Under the pieces are notes generated by a model that was not told the DNA's origin, searched no databases, and worked only from the letters and a program-made list of their open reading frames with translations. From Nectonema munidae (taxonomy: Eukaryota > Nematomorpha > Nectonematoida > Nectonematidae), in NCBI GenBank assembly GCA_030549495.1, contig JAUIRK010000696.1:1-64000 (forward strand): DNA of 64,000 nt. The letters are read 5' to 3'. Positions 36,301-48,900 of this stretch are shown here, one piece after another. The position numbers were made by a program, and so were the translations under genes. The stretch's first letter is position 1, and every line of letters starts with the position of its first letter.

Positions 36301-39300
36301 AGTAATTAACAAAGAAGAAAAAATATAATCAAAACTACTTTCATTTCAAAAGTTCAGAATTAAGAGACGATTACAAAGAAATTTTAGATCTTTCGTTTAT
36401 TTTCCTTGGAAGTGTCCTAACTAAATGAAGAATTTCCCCTCACCTGGAGTTATGCATCCGACCCTATGGATGTAAAAAACATTGTATTGTATTGAAGTTT
36501 TGTTTTTTAAAAATCAATTCAAAATGACAAAAATTGAAGAACACGTAATAAAGGATTCTATTCATTCGTCATTTAATGATAACTTTTATGAACAATCTAA
36601 ATAATAAATCACCAATCCTACATAGAAAAGTTTGGCAACCACTTATAGTATCTTTATGAAGAAGCCGTTGCATTATCATTATTTAATGAAAAAATGTTGA
36701 AGAAAAAGCGCTTGAAAAATGAATCTTCTAACAAACTACTCTTTCTCCAAACATCAACTAAAGGAGAAAAATTGTTTCAATTTGAAGAAAGGCTTCTGAT
36801 TTTGTAACACAAAATACATATAAATTTTTGAAGCCTTGAACTAATCAATATTTGTAAATACCGATCTTTTTATTATTTATATAATTATTTGAAAGTTATT
36901 GAAATAGATATGTCGTTTTGCATGTTGCTCGCTGACAATCGCCCAGAGCTCTGCAGCATTTTTTAAAATTATACAAAAAACTTAGAAAAGAAGAAATATA
37001 ATATCCATTTTTGTCAAAAAATCTTTTTACTGGGATAAAATTGCCGCTCAAGTGCTGGGGGCGTAAAGTGCCCCCTCTTTTTTCTCACATATTAATAAAT
37101 ATTTACAAATATTTTTAATGTGATATATATATATATATATATATATCAAATATGCTGAATTCATTGGTGATGTCTATTTTTTTTATCAAAATCAATCAAA
37201 CCTGTTAAAAAATTGATTTATATTTACCACCTCATCTCAAAAAGGAACTTTTTATTTGAATAATTATATAAAGTTTTGTACACATATACACCCATTTTCA
37301 AGTAAGCTGATTTCAGTGGTGATATTCATTTTTTTTTTTATCAAAATCAATCAATCAAACATGTTAAAAAATTGTTTTATATTCGACGCCTCATAATAAT
37401 TATATAAATGTTTATTATACACCCATTTTCAAGCATGTTGAATTCAGTGGTTATATTCATTTTTATATGAAAATCAATTAAACCTGTCAAAAACTTGATT
37501 TATATATGGCAGCACATCTTAAAAAGAAACATCACTAGTTTAATTGCCATTTCCAGATATTTTTTAAGCCAAAATGGAGTAGAGAAGTAAAATAAGCATA
37601 ATCGATTTAGTATCAAAACAGATATTTTATTTGAAATTTTGAAAATATTCTTTGAGACAATTTTTAGACGTAAACCGCGAATCTGATTGAATAATATCAT
37701 GGTGTATTTGGTATAAAAACATATATTTTGTGTATAATTAGAGAGAATATTTTTGGGATCGTTTTCAGACCTAAACCGTAAATTTGATTGACAGTGACAT
37801 ATTTTAAAACCTCTAAATGCGAAAACTGAGTCCAGAAATGAAACAGAATGATTGATTCGGTATAAAAACATATTTCATGTAAAATTTGAATCAATATTTT
37901 TGGAGACAAATTTTAGAAGTAAACAGCAAATTTGATTAACTTATAAGTATTTTCAAATCCTATGAAACCAGCATGGCTTCATAGCTGATTTAGTATAAAA
38001 ACATTTTATGTAAAATTTGAAGATATATTTTTAATCAATCAAAATTTTGATTGACATTTCTAAAAAATAGCTATGATTATTTTAAAAATTAAATATATTA
38101 AGTGTTATGCTTTCAAAACTATATAATTATAAATTTTTAAGGGAGTATATAATATAGAACCTAGGTTTATATTTTGTCATATATATTGTAAGCTATATAT
38201 AGCAATTTGCATTGCTATATAAATTTCAATAAGTAAATAAAGATCATCAAAGCTAACCTTAGAAGGCTAGTTTAAAGAGGCTAAATTTGAAGGGATATAA
38301 TTCAGTTAATTTTGTATAATAATTTTTTAGTGAGGGGGGGTGGGGGGGGGGGTGGCGTTTTACGCCCCCAGCACTAATAGGGTTAAGACAGCGATTAAAT
38401 ATTTCTAAAGGCATTACCGATCGACAAAGAAATGATATAATAAGGTAGACCCTAGTGGTCAACGCATAAACCACCTCATTTATTTGATTCTTAGCCACTG
38501 ATCTACCTTCTATGTTTTTGTTCAAGATATGAAGAACGTCTCCAGTAAATATACTAATTAATACAGCAAAAAGTATTGCCTTTCCTATCTATCTATGCGC
38601 GTGAAAGATGTTTTCTGCGTTGTTTGGTCCTAATAAAACACTATTAAATCAAAGCTTATATATGCACCAATTTGCCTTAAACTATGCCAAAATTCATATT
38701 TTAGCTTCACTAACTTTCAATGCTGAACCATTTGGCTCACATTTTTCAGATTTTTACCTCACCTAAATTTCGGTCGCGGAAAATATTTTTTAACGGTTTG
38801 AGTACAACCTGGGTATTTTTTACCCATTTATTTTTTTATTATAATTTACCTCAACATTTTTTAACTCATTTTTAATAATAATAATCAATTATAATAATCA
38901 AGCAACTTTTAGAATTTCATGGAAGAGTAAATTGCAGGCAATATATACTCACCAAGCCAGGTAAATTTGGAATCAAGTTTTTTTACTTTCAAGTTCCGAT
39001 GGAGCGTACGTTTTCAATGGATTTGTTCACATCGGGAAAAACAGCTTGCAACCAAAATATCAATCCGAAAAAACATCTGCAGAAGGAATTGTTTTACAGC
39101 TTGCCGAACCTTTTTTGTCTGAAGGTAGTCAAAAAGCTCCTTTTACGACAAAAAGACAACACCAGTCATTCTTCTAGATACGTTTGGTCAAGATTTCAGC
39201 AATCAAAATACTTCTTTCGAACCAAATACAGTACTTTTTTACAATAAAACAAAAAGTGGAGTTGATATTGTTGATAAAAAGATTCGAGCTTTCACTTGTA

Positions 39301-42300
39301 AGCGGAAATGTAAAAGATGGCCTGTTAGTGGAGTGTGCAACTTGATTGATATTGCTTGAATCAATGCGTTCTTTATTTACAAGTATACAAACAAAAAGCC
39401 TTTGCTCTCTCATTATGAGTTCCTCCGAAACGCTGGGTACCTATTGGTTGATGATCATATAAAAGAAAGAATGAAAGATCCGTCTGCTTTACAAAAAAAT
39501 CCTGTAAGCTCCTTGAAATTATGTGGTTATGAACTTGAAAAGAGAAAATGAGTTCAAGTTGTAAAAAATTAAAGTTGGATAAGCAAAAAAGAAGCTTTTT
39601 TGTCAAACAGACACAAAATCAAAAACATTATTTATAGTTTGCCAAAAAATTATTTGCAACGAACACTCGTTACGAGTCTGCAGTCATTTTTTTGAAAAGG
39701 AAGAATAGATATGATTTATTTTTTTTGTTGTTTTTATCCTATAAAGAAAGAAATTTAGATGAGTTTTTGTTTTAATTGATTATTACAGTTCAAATTTATA
39801 TATTTTCTCACATGGGTATTTTTTACCCAGGGTTGTACTCTAGCATATAAATTTTTCGACGTACTCTAAGAGAGTACGTAGATTTGATTTCTCTCTTTTA
39901 GATATACTAAAAACACAAATTTCTCAATCAGCGTGTTCAATACTTTATTTATTTATACAGCTCAAAATTAATATAAGTATGTTTACAACCTCAAATATTT
40001 TTTAATTTTTGCCGTCACTTATTAATAAATATAAAAATTTATTTACATTAAATAAAATTAATTATATTTTTCATAAACAAATTATCTGGTTAAATTTTAT
40101 TTTATTTTAAATTTCTCAAGTTCATTCTGTTTTATGAGCCAAATCACCATAAATTTTTACGCAACTCTGCAACTCTGCAACTGCTGCGCTTTGCCAAAGG
40201 CGGAGTAGGGTTGTTTGTTTCGATCTTCCAATTTTTCTAAAAAGGCAGCCTTCCTTGCTCGTAGTTGCTAGAGGCGGTGCGAATGTGCCGTTTCCTGTAA
40301 TATTATGTCCTACCTCCACCCTCAGACCTAAAACAGTGCCATGAGCTATTATTCCCTTTCCAGATTCTCCTGCGTGTGAAATGGGAAATTCATCATTGCC
40401 GTCTCTCGTCAACTCCAGCACACCCTCATCTCTCGCCAAAACGGCGTCCTCTCACAACAAATCGCCGCTTGTGCTCACCTCCCTTTCAAATCCCACCTCG
40501 TCTTCTGCTTCGCCCTCCTACTTCCACAAGGACTCCAACCACTTTGCCTACAACAACACTGCACAGCGACACAACTTATATTCCCCTCCCTTCGTATATA
40601 ATCCCCCTCCAAATACCAACTCTTCAAGCATCGGTACTTTCTATTGCGCGCTTCTAAAAATAAAACGCGAACGGATGCAGCTAATTTTGTTTCTTGTATC
40701 CTTCAAATTTCAACCTTTTTTAATTAACCTATTTTTTCCCATATTTTATTTTTTACGTTAAAATATGATTAAGAGGTACTATATAACTCAAAAAGTTTAC
40801 CATTAATTTTGCCAACATTTTAAAAACCTTAATCTTTTTATATTAAAAAGTTATTTGTTATAAATCCATATTCCAGAGTTATTTTCAAAGCAAAACTAGA
40901 TCGATAATTAAATTATTTTTAATATAATTGCATAAGTTATTTTATAATAGATTTATTGCTTGTAAACATTATGAACGCGCTTACACTAGAGCAAATCACG
41001 GGTCTTCTATATCCAATACATGCCCGCCTATACACTTTGAATTTAATCAACCCCGCCTTTCTCTTTTTAATATCATTTAAACCAACAGGTATCCGTCCTG
41101 TTTTTTTAAATATTCATTAAACCATCCCGTATCGGCTATTATTCTTTGCACAAGTCTTTAAATTCCCACACTCTTTTTTTGATATTTTTAAAAAAAATTT
41201 AAGATAGCTTTCATTAATATTTTGTTATTTGACCTTATTAACCCATACTTTTTTTCAACTCATTTTCTCCTTCTCAACTAATTATTCGACTAATAGTCAT
41301 ATACATTATTCAGTAAAGTTAAATTATGAAATTTTAGTATTTAAAAATTTTAATCAAACTTTATCTTTTAGAAAAATAAGCTTCCTATATGTTATAAGCT
41401 ATGCTGCAATTTGCATTGCTATATAAATTTCAATATGTAAATAAAGATCATGATAGCTAACCTTAGACGGCTAGTTGGTTGACATCTACTGGACGGTTGT
41501 TCAAACCTCACGGCGAGAACCTCAAAAATTCTCAAAGTCGGTTTGAATGCACAGAGTCGAACTAATGAGGATTCAATAACCAGCCAAAGTCGGTCTTTCA
41601 CAGTGTGTGCTGTTTGTAATGATGATCAAATACAAGAGAACTATTGATTCCAATTGAATTTCATTTCTACATTTTACAACACAACCTTCCTCCATCATCG
41701 ATAAAGAACCTCATAAGCTGAATATGGTGTGGTGTCCAGTAGAACTCTGCTGAATTTACAAGAAAATTTTCAAAATCTCTTTTCTAATTTTTTTCAACTT
41801 GTACTTCAAGGATATATTGTTTTTTAGTGTTTTGAAATATATACGTTTAGCTAACGGGAAATGAAAACTAAAGATTTAAAGTGTAGTACAAAACTAGTGA
41901 AATTTTATTCTTAACTAGGATAACATTTTAGGTCCTGTGAAATATCATTCGTACCTTTATTCTAGGTCCGGTTAGAGATCATTCGTACCCCGTGATTCTA
42001 GGTCCCCTTAAATATTATTGGTACCGGAATTATAGATCCCCGCAAGGAATCCTTAAAGATCATTGGTAAAGATCTAAAACGCGTTACCAAATAGTTTCAA
42101 TTGATGGCACTTTATCGGAAACTAAGTCATCAAATAGGAAACTAAGTGGATCAAGAATTCCACAAGGATCCAAACTTAGACCCCCCTCATTTTAATTCAT
42201 TTAATGATTTATATCTTTTCAATTTGAACTTGAATTTTGTCAGCTTTGCTGATGACTTAACGATAAATATCCCCTTTTCCTCTAATATTAAGAACCTTAA

Positions 42301-42946
42301 TAGCGATTATTTTCTACATGAACTTGATGGAGTTTTTTCATGGTGTCAGAAAAATTAAATGCAAATTAATATTGGAAAATCGAAGGCAAAACTTTAAAGA
42401 TGGTGATCTCAAACTGAGATTAAATAATTTCACATTTGAGTTAGTTGACCCATTTCAATTATTTAGAATAATAATTGAGAAAAAATTAAATTGGTTCGAA
42501 CATATATATAGTATATATATATTAGTTATTTTTAAATATAAAAAAATTATTAGTTATTTTTAAATAACTAAAAATATAGTTTTAGCACTCATGCATCATG
42601 AAAAGTTTTGTTTTTGAGAATAAAGTTACACAATACTTTTGATTTTGAATGAAATTTAAAAAAATATCAAATGTTTATAGGTTATGAAATTTAAATGCAT
42701 AACCACATAGAAAGAAAGATTTATTGATTATTATTATTATTATTAAAAAAAATTATAATGCACATAAAAAAATCATATCAGAAATGTGAGTGATGTTTCC
42801 ATCATGACTCAGAGAAATATTTGTCCAGTTTGTATTCAGCGATCAAAGAGTGGCCACGAAGCCACTATCGTGATGATCAGCAGAGAGGATTTACAAAAAT
42901 AAATAAAACTACATAAAAAATGAAATTTGATAATTAAAAAAAAATA

Positions 42947-42989
<43 letters not shown>

Positions 42990-45900
42990 AAATTATATGT
43001 ATGAATATATATAGAGATATATAGTATAAATATAATTTAAACAGAGATTAATGGTGAATAGGTTAATACATAATAGATAATATAATAACGTGAATAGGTG
43101 CTTTTCAATTGAATACATATATACTTATAAAATCTTATAAAATAGGAAATTATAAAATTAAAGCTTTTAAAGAACGTTTGAAGATGAAAAGGCTATGACA
43201 ATCGAGAAAATGAGAGAAATGATTGAAGAACTTAATAGAATTTATAACAATATTTCTGAAAGTAGATTGGTGATCAATAAAAGGTAAATGAATGTTGCTA
43301 TTTTGTCTAGTAAAGTAAGAATATAAAGTGCTATTAGAAATGAACAAATCATCAAAGTAACCATTTAAAAAAAGTTCTTATACGCAAAAATACATAAACA
43401 ATAAATATGTAAATTCTTTAGAGATAAAAACATTTCGTTAGATTTTTGAGGGTTGATGAAATCATTGAATTTATTTACGCGAAGTTGAATTTTATTGAGC
43501 AGAAATTGGTTGGAGTTAGCCCAAACAATATTAGCATAAAATATCGGATAAACATGAGAATAAAATAATTTTAATGAAGAAGAAGGAGAAAGAAAATTAC
43601 GAGATCTATAAAAAGTACCTAAAAGTCTAGAAACTTTAAGCAATACATAATTTAAATGAGACTTCCAAGAAAGTTGAGAGTCAATATAGACTCCGAGGTA
43701 AAAGAAATTGTCAACTTGTTCTAGTACATAGTCATTAATGAAAAGTTTGTGATCAGAGAAATCAGTTTTATTGTTACTGAATATCATAAATTTACACTTG
43801 TTTTTATTTAGAGGTAAAAAATTATATGTAGACCAAGAAAAAATTTTATTTAAACAGTTCAACTTTTTGATTCAATCGACATTTTTCACTTCAAAAAGTC
43901 ATTTAAAATGTATTAGAAAAACATTATACTGATTTATACTACTGACCCCTAAAAAATAAAAATATTTATTTATTTTAAACAGTGTTCTTTAAAACTATGC
44001 CATTTTAAAATGGAAAAACCCCTATCGCGTATTTGTATTCGTATAAAATCATCTTCATTTGTCCAACCACAAATTGATTCTGCCGAAGCAGTGACTAATT
44101 TGAGGGTGAAATAAAAGAGAAAGTTGAAACGTTGTTGTTGTTAGCCCCTAGAGTATACTATCTCTATATGAGTAGAATCTATCAGTTCAAAAAAAGGCTT
44201 TGTTTAAACTGAGAGAGTATTTCCATAAAAGCAAGTACTCTCAGAGAAAAATGTAGAATTTTGTTACACTTTCGCAACAGCAGCAGCGATAAACCAGTGT
44301 AATTTCAGCCAACCCACAAAAATCCACCATAAGGTACTGCTGGCTTTTTGCAGAGGTTGAAACGTCGTTTCTTTAAATAGCTTTGGTTTGACTTTGAGGA
44401 TTTTTTTTTGTAAAAATTGATTAAGTTATGAGTTCTTTTTTCCAATCAATAAATTGTTTAAGCTTAGCCATCGAAGATACCTAAAATGATAGCCCATCTA
44501 TACAACTAATTTGACTTTTATCTGTTAGTTTTATTATGATATTTATAGCAAAATTCTCTTTTCTTTATCATCAAAACACAAAAAAGTAACATATGTGTTT
44601 TCAGTATGGGCTCACCAAGCCTTTTATTCTTGGATCTTGTTTTTGCCAAAGTCGACACCACTTGATTATATGTAAAGATGCGTACATGATTTTTAATGTT
44701 TTAGCTAACTTTCAAAAAGCATTGGAGGTAAACTTGTGTTTTTCAAATAACAAGAAATCGTAAACGTGTGCATCTTTTGTTTACAGATTATGCTTACTCA
44801 TGTAAAGAAAGAAGCTTCTCAAACCACAATTAAGCCATCTCTAGTGTGCGATTGCTTACCACATTTATAGGTCGCTAATTTTCAACAAAAGTTACCTTTG
44901 ACTATCGCATGAAGATTTCTAAACTAAAATAGTATCAGTACTCATTTTACAAATATTCTTGTTAAGTTTTACAATAGGTTCAATCTTTTCACTCCAAAAT
45001 TTTGACTATAGAGTATAGAGAAAAGTTTTCCAACAGCACCCGGCCTTTCTTTCTCTGAAGATGTTGGTCATCAATAAATATATCGAAAGTGAAGCTCATT
45101 CAAACAGATCTTTCTTTCCAATCAAATAATTAAACTTCATTTAGCAGGTTTTTGTCATTTTTTACAACTAGATAACCTTTAAGCTCACCTATAATTATAG
45201 GTGAAAATTTAGGCTCACCTATAATTATAGATGAGCCTAAAGGTTATCTATCTGTAAAAAATTACAAAAACCTGCTAAATGTAGTTTAATTATTTGATAA
45301 CTTAATAATTAGTTTAATTGTTTATTGCATAACGCATAATGGAAGAATTTCATGGATCCCTTATCTAATCATCACGGAGCCCAGATTGGGAAAGACTGAG
45401 ATAAGTCTATAAAACCATTAATAATAGCTGTGGTAGCAGTAGAGTAGATGAAACACGAAATCTAATAGATGCAGTAACATAATATCAAGAGTTTTTTAAG
45501 TTTTTTTTGAATATTCAGCTTTTGAGATTTCGACAACATTAATTTATATGGTTTCTTCTATATTATTAACTTTATCACAATCAATACTTGAAGCAAATTA
45601 TTGAGTTTATTTTCATGTCCCCTCTATGTCTGCATAACTTTTATTCTTCAATGACCCACACAAACTTCGTTTCTTTACTTTATGTGTTTCTTTTTTGTTG
45701 CATTGAAAAAAGACTTCATATTATTCCTATTTGAGCTTCGATTGAAATTTCTTTTCACGTATTCCTAAACTATATTCAGATTCACAAACACATTACAAAA
45801 GATTTTACATAAAACTATTGTTAAATAATAAGCTTATCAAGTTTATTATTTAACATCTGCTTTACCTCTTGAGATTTCACAAAGCATAGACCAATTGTGA

Positions 45901-48900
45901 TTAAGTCTTCTGCAAACTACTGCATTTTAAAATTCAGTAATTTGATCACTTTTGTGCGGCGTTATCAAATGCAACTTTTATAAATAAAAAATGTTTTTTT
46001 TTCAGATAAAGATATTGTTGTAAAGAGTCAAATGACGTTAGAAAATTTTATTAATTTAAATGACAATTTGAGATTTAAAAACGTTTTAAACGGATAAACA
46101 TTTGAAACTATCATCTATACAATATTTTCGAAACAAGACTATAACTTTTTATAAAATGAGATATGCATGCCGGTAGTTAAACAACTTTTCTAAAATGTTA
46201 TCATACATTAATAAAATCAGAACATCTTATTACATAAGAAAAGTGACATACTAACACACAAACTGAATGTTCATTCTTGCGACCATACCCCATCCTACAC
46301 GTAAACGGCTCTAGTCCAGACTCATAATTTCTTTGTAGTTCCTCCCTTTTTCTTTTTATTCAAATACACATTTATCCTTTTTTAGTTCAGCAGACGGAGC
46401 CTGTTGTGTACAACGCGTAAGACACTTTTATTTTTTCAAATATCATTTTTGGAACTAACCAAATACCTCTCACACTCCGGCCATGACGTAATTTTGTATA
46501 CTAGTCGCTGTTATTACGAAATCTTCTAAAGGAACCTACCTATACAGATTGCTATTTCTTGTGTGTACTTTATTAAGTTTCAGAGTTTGTTTAAATTAAA
46601 ATGTTAATAATATCAAAAACAAAAACTTATTTTTATCCCTCTTCCAACTTGCAACTTTTTCTAATAAAAGATTTTTAATTTCTTGTTTTTAAGGTCTGAA
46701 AAATACGATAGATTATTAGAATTAAAGTATCATTGTAATTGTATATTAAGTAGCTTTTCAAAAATTTTAGACAGATTTAATTCACAATTTAGTTATAATT
46801 GTTAAGAAGAATAGAAGAAATATAAAAAGAAAAAAAATAATAATCATAGTAATAAAATATTACTGATAAAAGTAATCAGAATGAGGTCTTTGACACACCT
46901 TTAAGATGATATTTTTCTGAATAAGAAACTCGAGATTTATATGTATGTCAAGTTTCATGTTCATATCTTTTTTTATTAAGTGGCAATTTAACTTTGTTTC
47001 TGTCGGCTCATTTTACCACGACCCGTTTTTTGCGATTTTTTAATTGTGTTTTTATTGCCTAAAATTTAACCTTTATTTAAATTTGTAAAATCTTTTAATT
47101 TTGGATTGTTACCCAACGAATACAATTATAAGAGGATAAAAAGATACGAGTATATACTCATTTAAAAAAACATCATTTAAATTGTCACAATTTATTCTTC
47201 TTTTAAATATTTTGTCTCTTGTGAAAAACTGAAAATTTAAATGAATTGATTTAGAAGTAAAATTTAACACTTTTTTATTTTCGAAGCCATTGACATTGAA
47301 GTATATTTATTTTGAATTGGAAAGCACGCGATAAAAAATATTTGACACGAGTATTGTAATTTTTAGAACAATAGAAAGAGAAAATTATAATTTATTGTTA
47401 TTTTTAATTTCTCTATAATTGTAATGAAGTTAAGCATATCTTTATAAAAAAGTATATCTTTGTGTTTTTCTCCAAATATTAGTTATTCGGTCGGATATCC
47501 GGTAAAATATTAGCTAAGGGCGGATTTCGGATAGCAGATAACCAGGTAGTAAACTTTTAGTTGGATATCTTGCCAACCGCATATCCTGTACGTATCACTA
47601 AATGTACTTAAATGTATTCAAAAAGATTAAATAAAACACGAGCATTGAATTTCCCTATATATTAACACTCGTTGCATTTGCCAAGCTTTTTGTAAAGAAG
47701 AAGGCTGTTAGTTGCCCTCCTGTTGTTGTTGTTGGATGGGCGCAGCGATAAGTACGTTGATGTTAATTAAGCAGAATCCAGCTTATTGGAGGAGAGGAAA
47801 CTTTTACTTCTCTACCTCACCGTTGGGAGTTGTTGGGAATGAGTTATTTAATTTTTTTGATATATCCCTAATAATTTATATTATTTTGTACATTTTTAGT
47901 AGTGGTGTTTCTCCGGTAGCCAATAAAATGAAAGAAAAAAAAGGAAAAAAAGACTCCAAAAATGTATTTTTATTATTTCTTCACACTAATGCTGGTTTTC
48001 AGAGAACTTTGTCTAAAGAAAAGGATTTGGAGATTTCTTCTGTAAGGTCTTGTGCTAAGTAGTCTGTCTACCTAGTAAATTTTTGGGAAATTTCCTCGAA
48101 CATGCTTTAAATTAATTTAATTCATGACATCTTAAAAGTAGTTTTTAAAAAGTAACAAGAAAGAGACGCTGGCTGGTATTGGCCATTGTGCCCATGCAAA
48201 TGCGTATTTGGGTCAGCCACTGTGATTGCGACTTGCCAGTCATATTGCAATTATACCGAGGAAAGTTTCCATTTATGTGTATTGATGTAAGATTATATTT
48301 AGAAAAGTGAAAGAAATTAATTTATTAGAAGATTGAAAAAGCGTTCTACGAGTGAGTATAATTCTAATGAATACTTTTCAAAATATTTTTGACAGTCTTC
48401 TACATATACATTTAAGTTTTATATTTTTTCCAATTATATTTGATCAATAATAATTAAATAAAAAATATGGAAAGAAAAAAGACCTTGTAAATCTCTTTTT
48501 TCAACTAATCAAGACACTTTTTTGCTTTCGTGGCCGTAATCACAAGGAAATTTTGTTCAAATTTTTAATATATATATATAACATGTATTTATAACTAAAT
48601 TCCCTAAAATATGTAGTACGCTTTAACGTACTGACTAAATCTTTACTCTGCATAATAATATGCTATAAGATAATATGAAACCGTACTAACATGATGCTTT
48701 GTAAGGAAGCCCAGACTTATGCTTGCTTTCCAGTTTGTAGTGTCCTATAGGAACTACTAGGGCATCTCTAGAGACAATAACCACCCCACATAGTTGTGAA
48801 TCACTTCATCCTATTCTCTTATGTCACTTGCCAAAATGCCAAATTGGACGAGTGAAGAGAAAGCTTTATATCGAATATTGACAACGTTGACGTTCTTTCA

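Larger units (their letters stand above)
37044..38386. mobile_element. TTAA-type non-autonomous element with internal tandem arrays
   Basis: Inverted termini AGTGCTGGGGGCGTAAA at 37051-37067 and its perfect inverse at 38358-38374. On the right, seven more bases lead to TTAA at 38383-38386, as in piggyBac-type elements; the left TTAA is not kept. The inside has no transposase. It holds two degenerate tandem arrays (37130-37500 and 37590-38060), a TA microsatellite and a G-rich run (38333-38352). Confidence 0.6.

Noticed and set aside
37500-37909. Two overlapping minus-strand open frames of 123 and 70 codons
   Set aside because: They lie in tandem array 2 and repeat the same words; no domain.
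37080-38060. CRISPR-like repeat-spacer array
   Set aside because: Units are long, degenerate and contiguous, without regular spacers, and the DNA is eukaryotic.
38333-38352. G-quadruplex regulatory element
   Set aside because: The G run is part of the terminus of a mobile element; nothing else supports a regulatory role.
40122-40439. 105-codon minus-strand open frame
   Set aside because: Overlaps exon 6 on the opposite strand and is explained by the exon's C-rich third positions.
47712-48062. 116-codon open frame as an independent gene
   Set aside because: Only the 39 nt at 48003-48041 have splice borders; the rest is AT-rich intron sequence with poor protein character.
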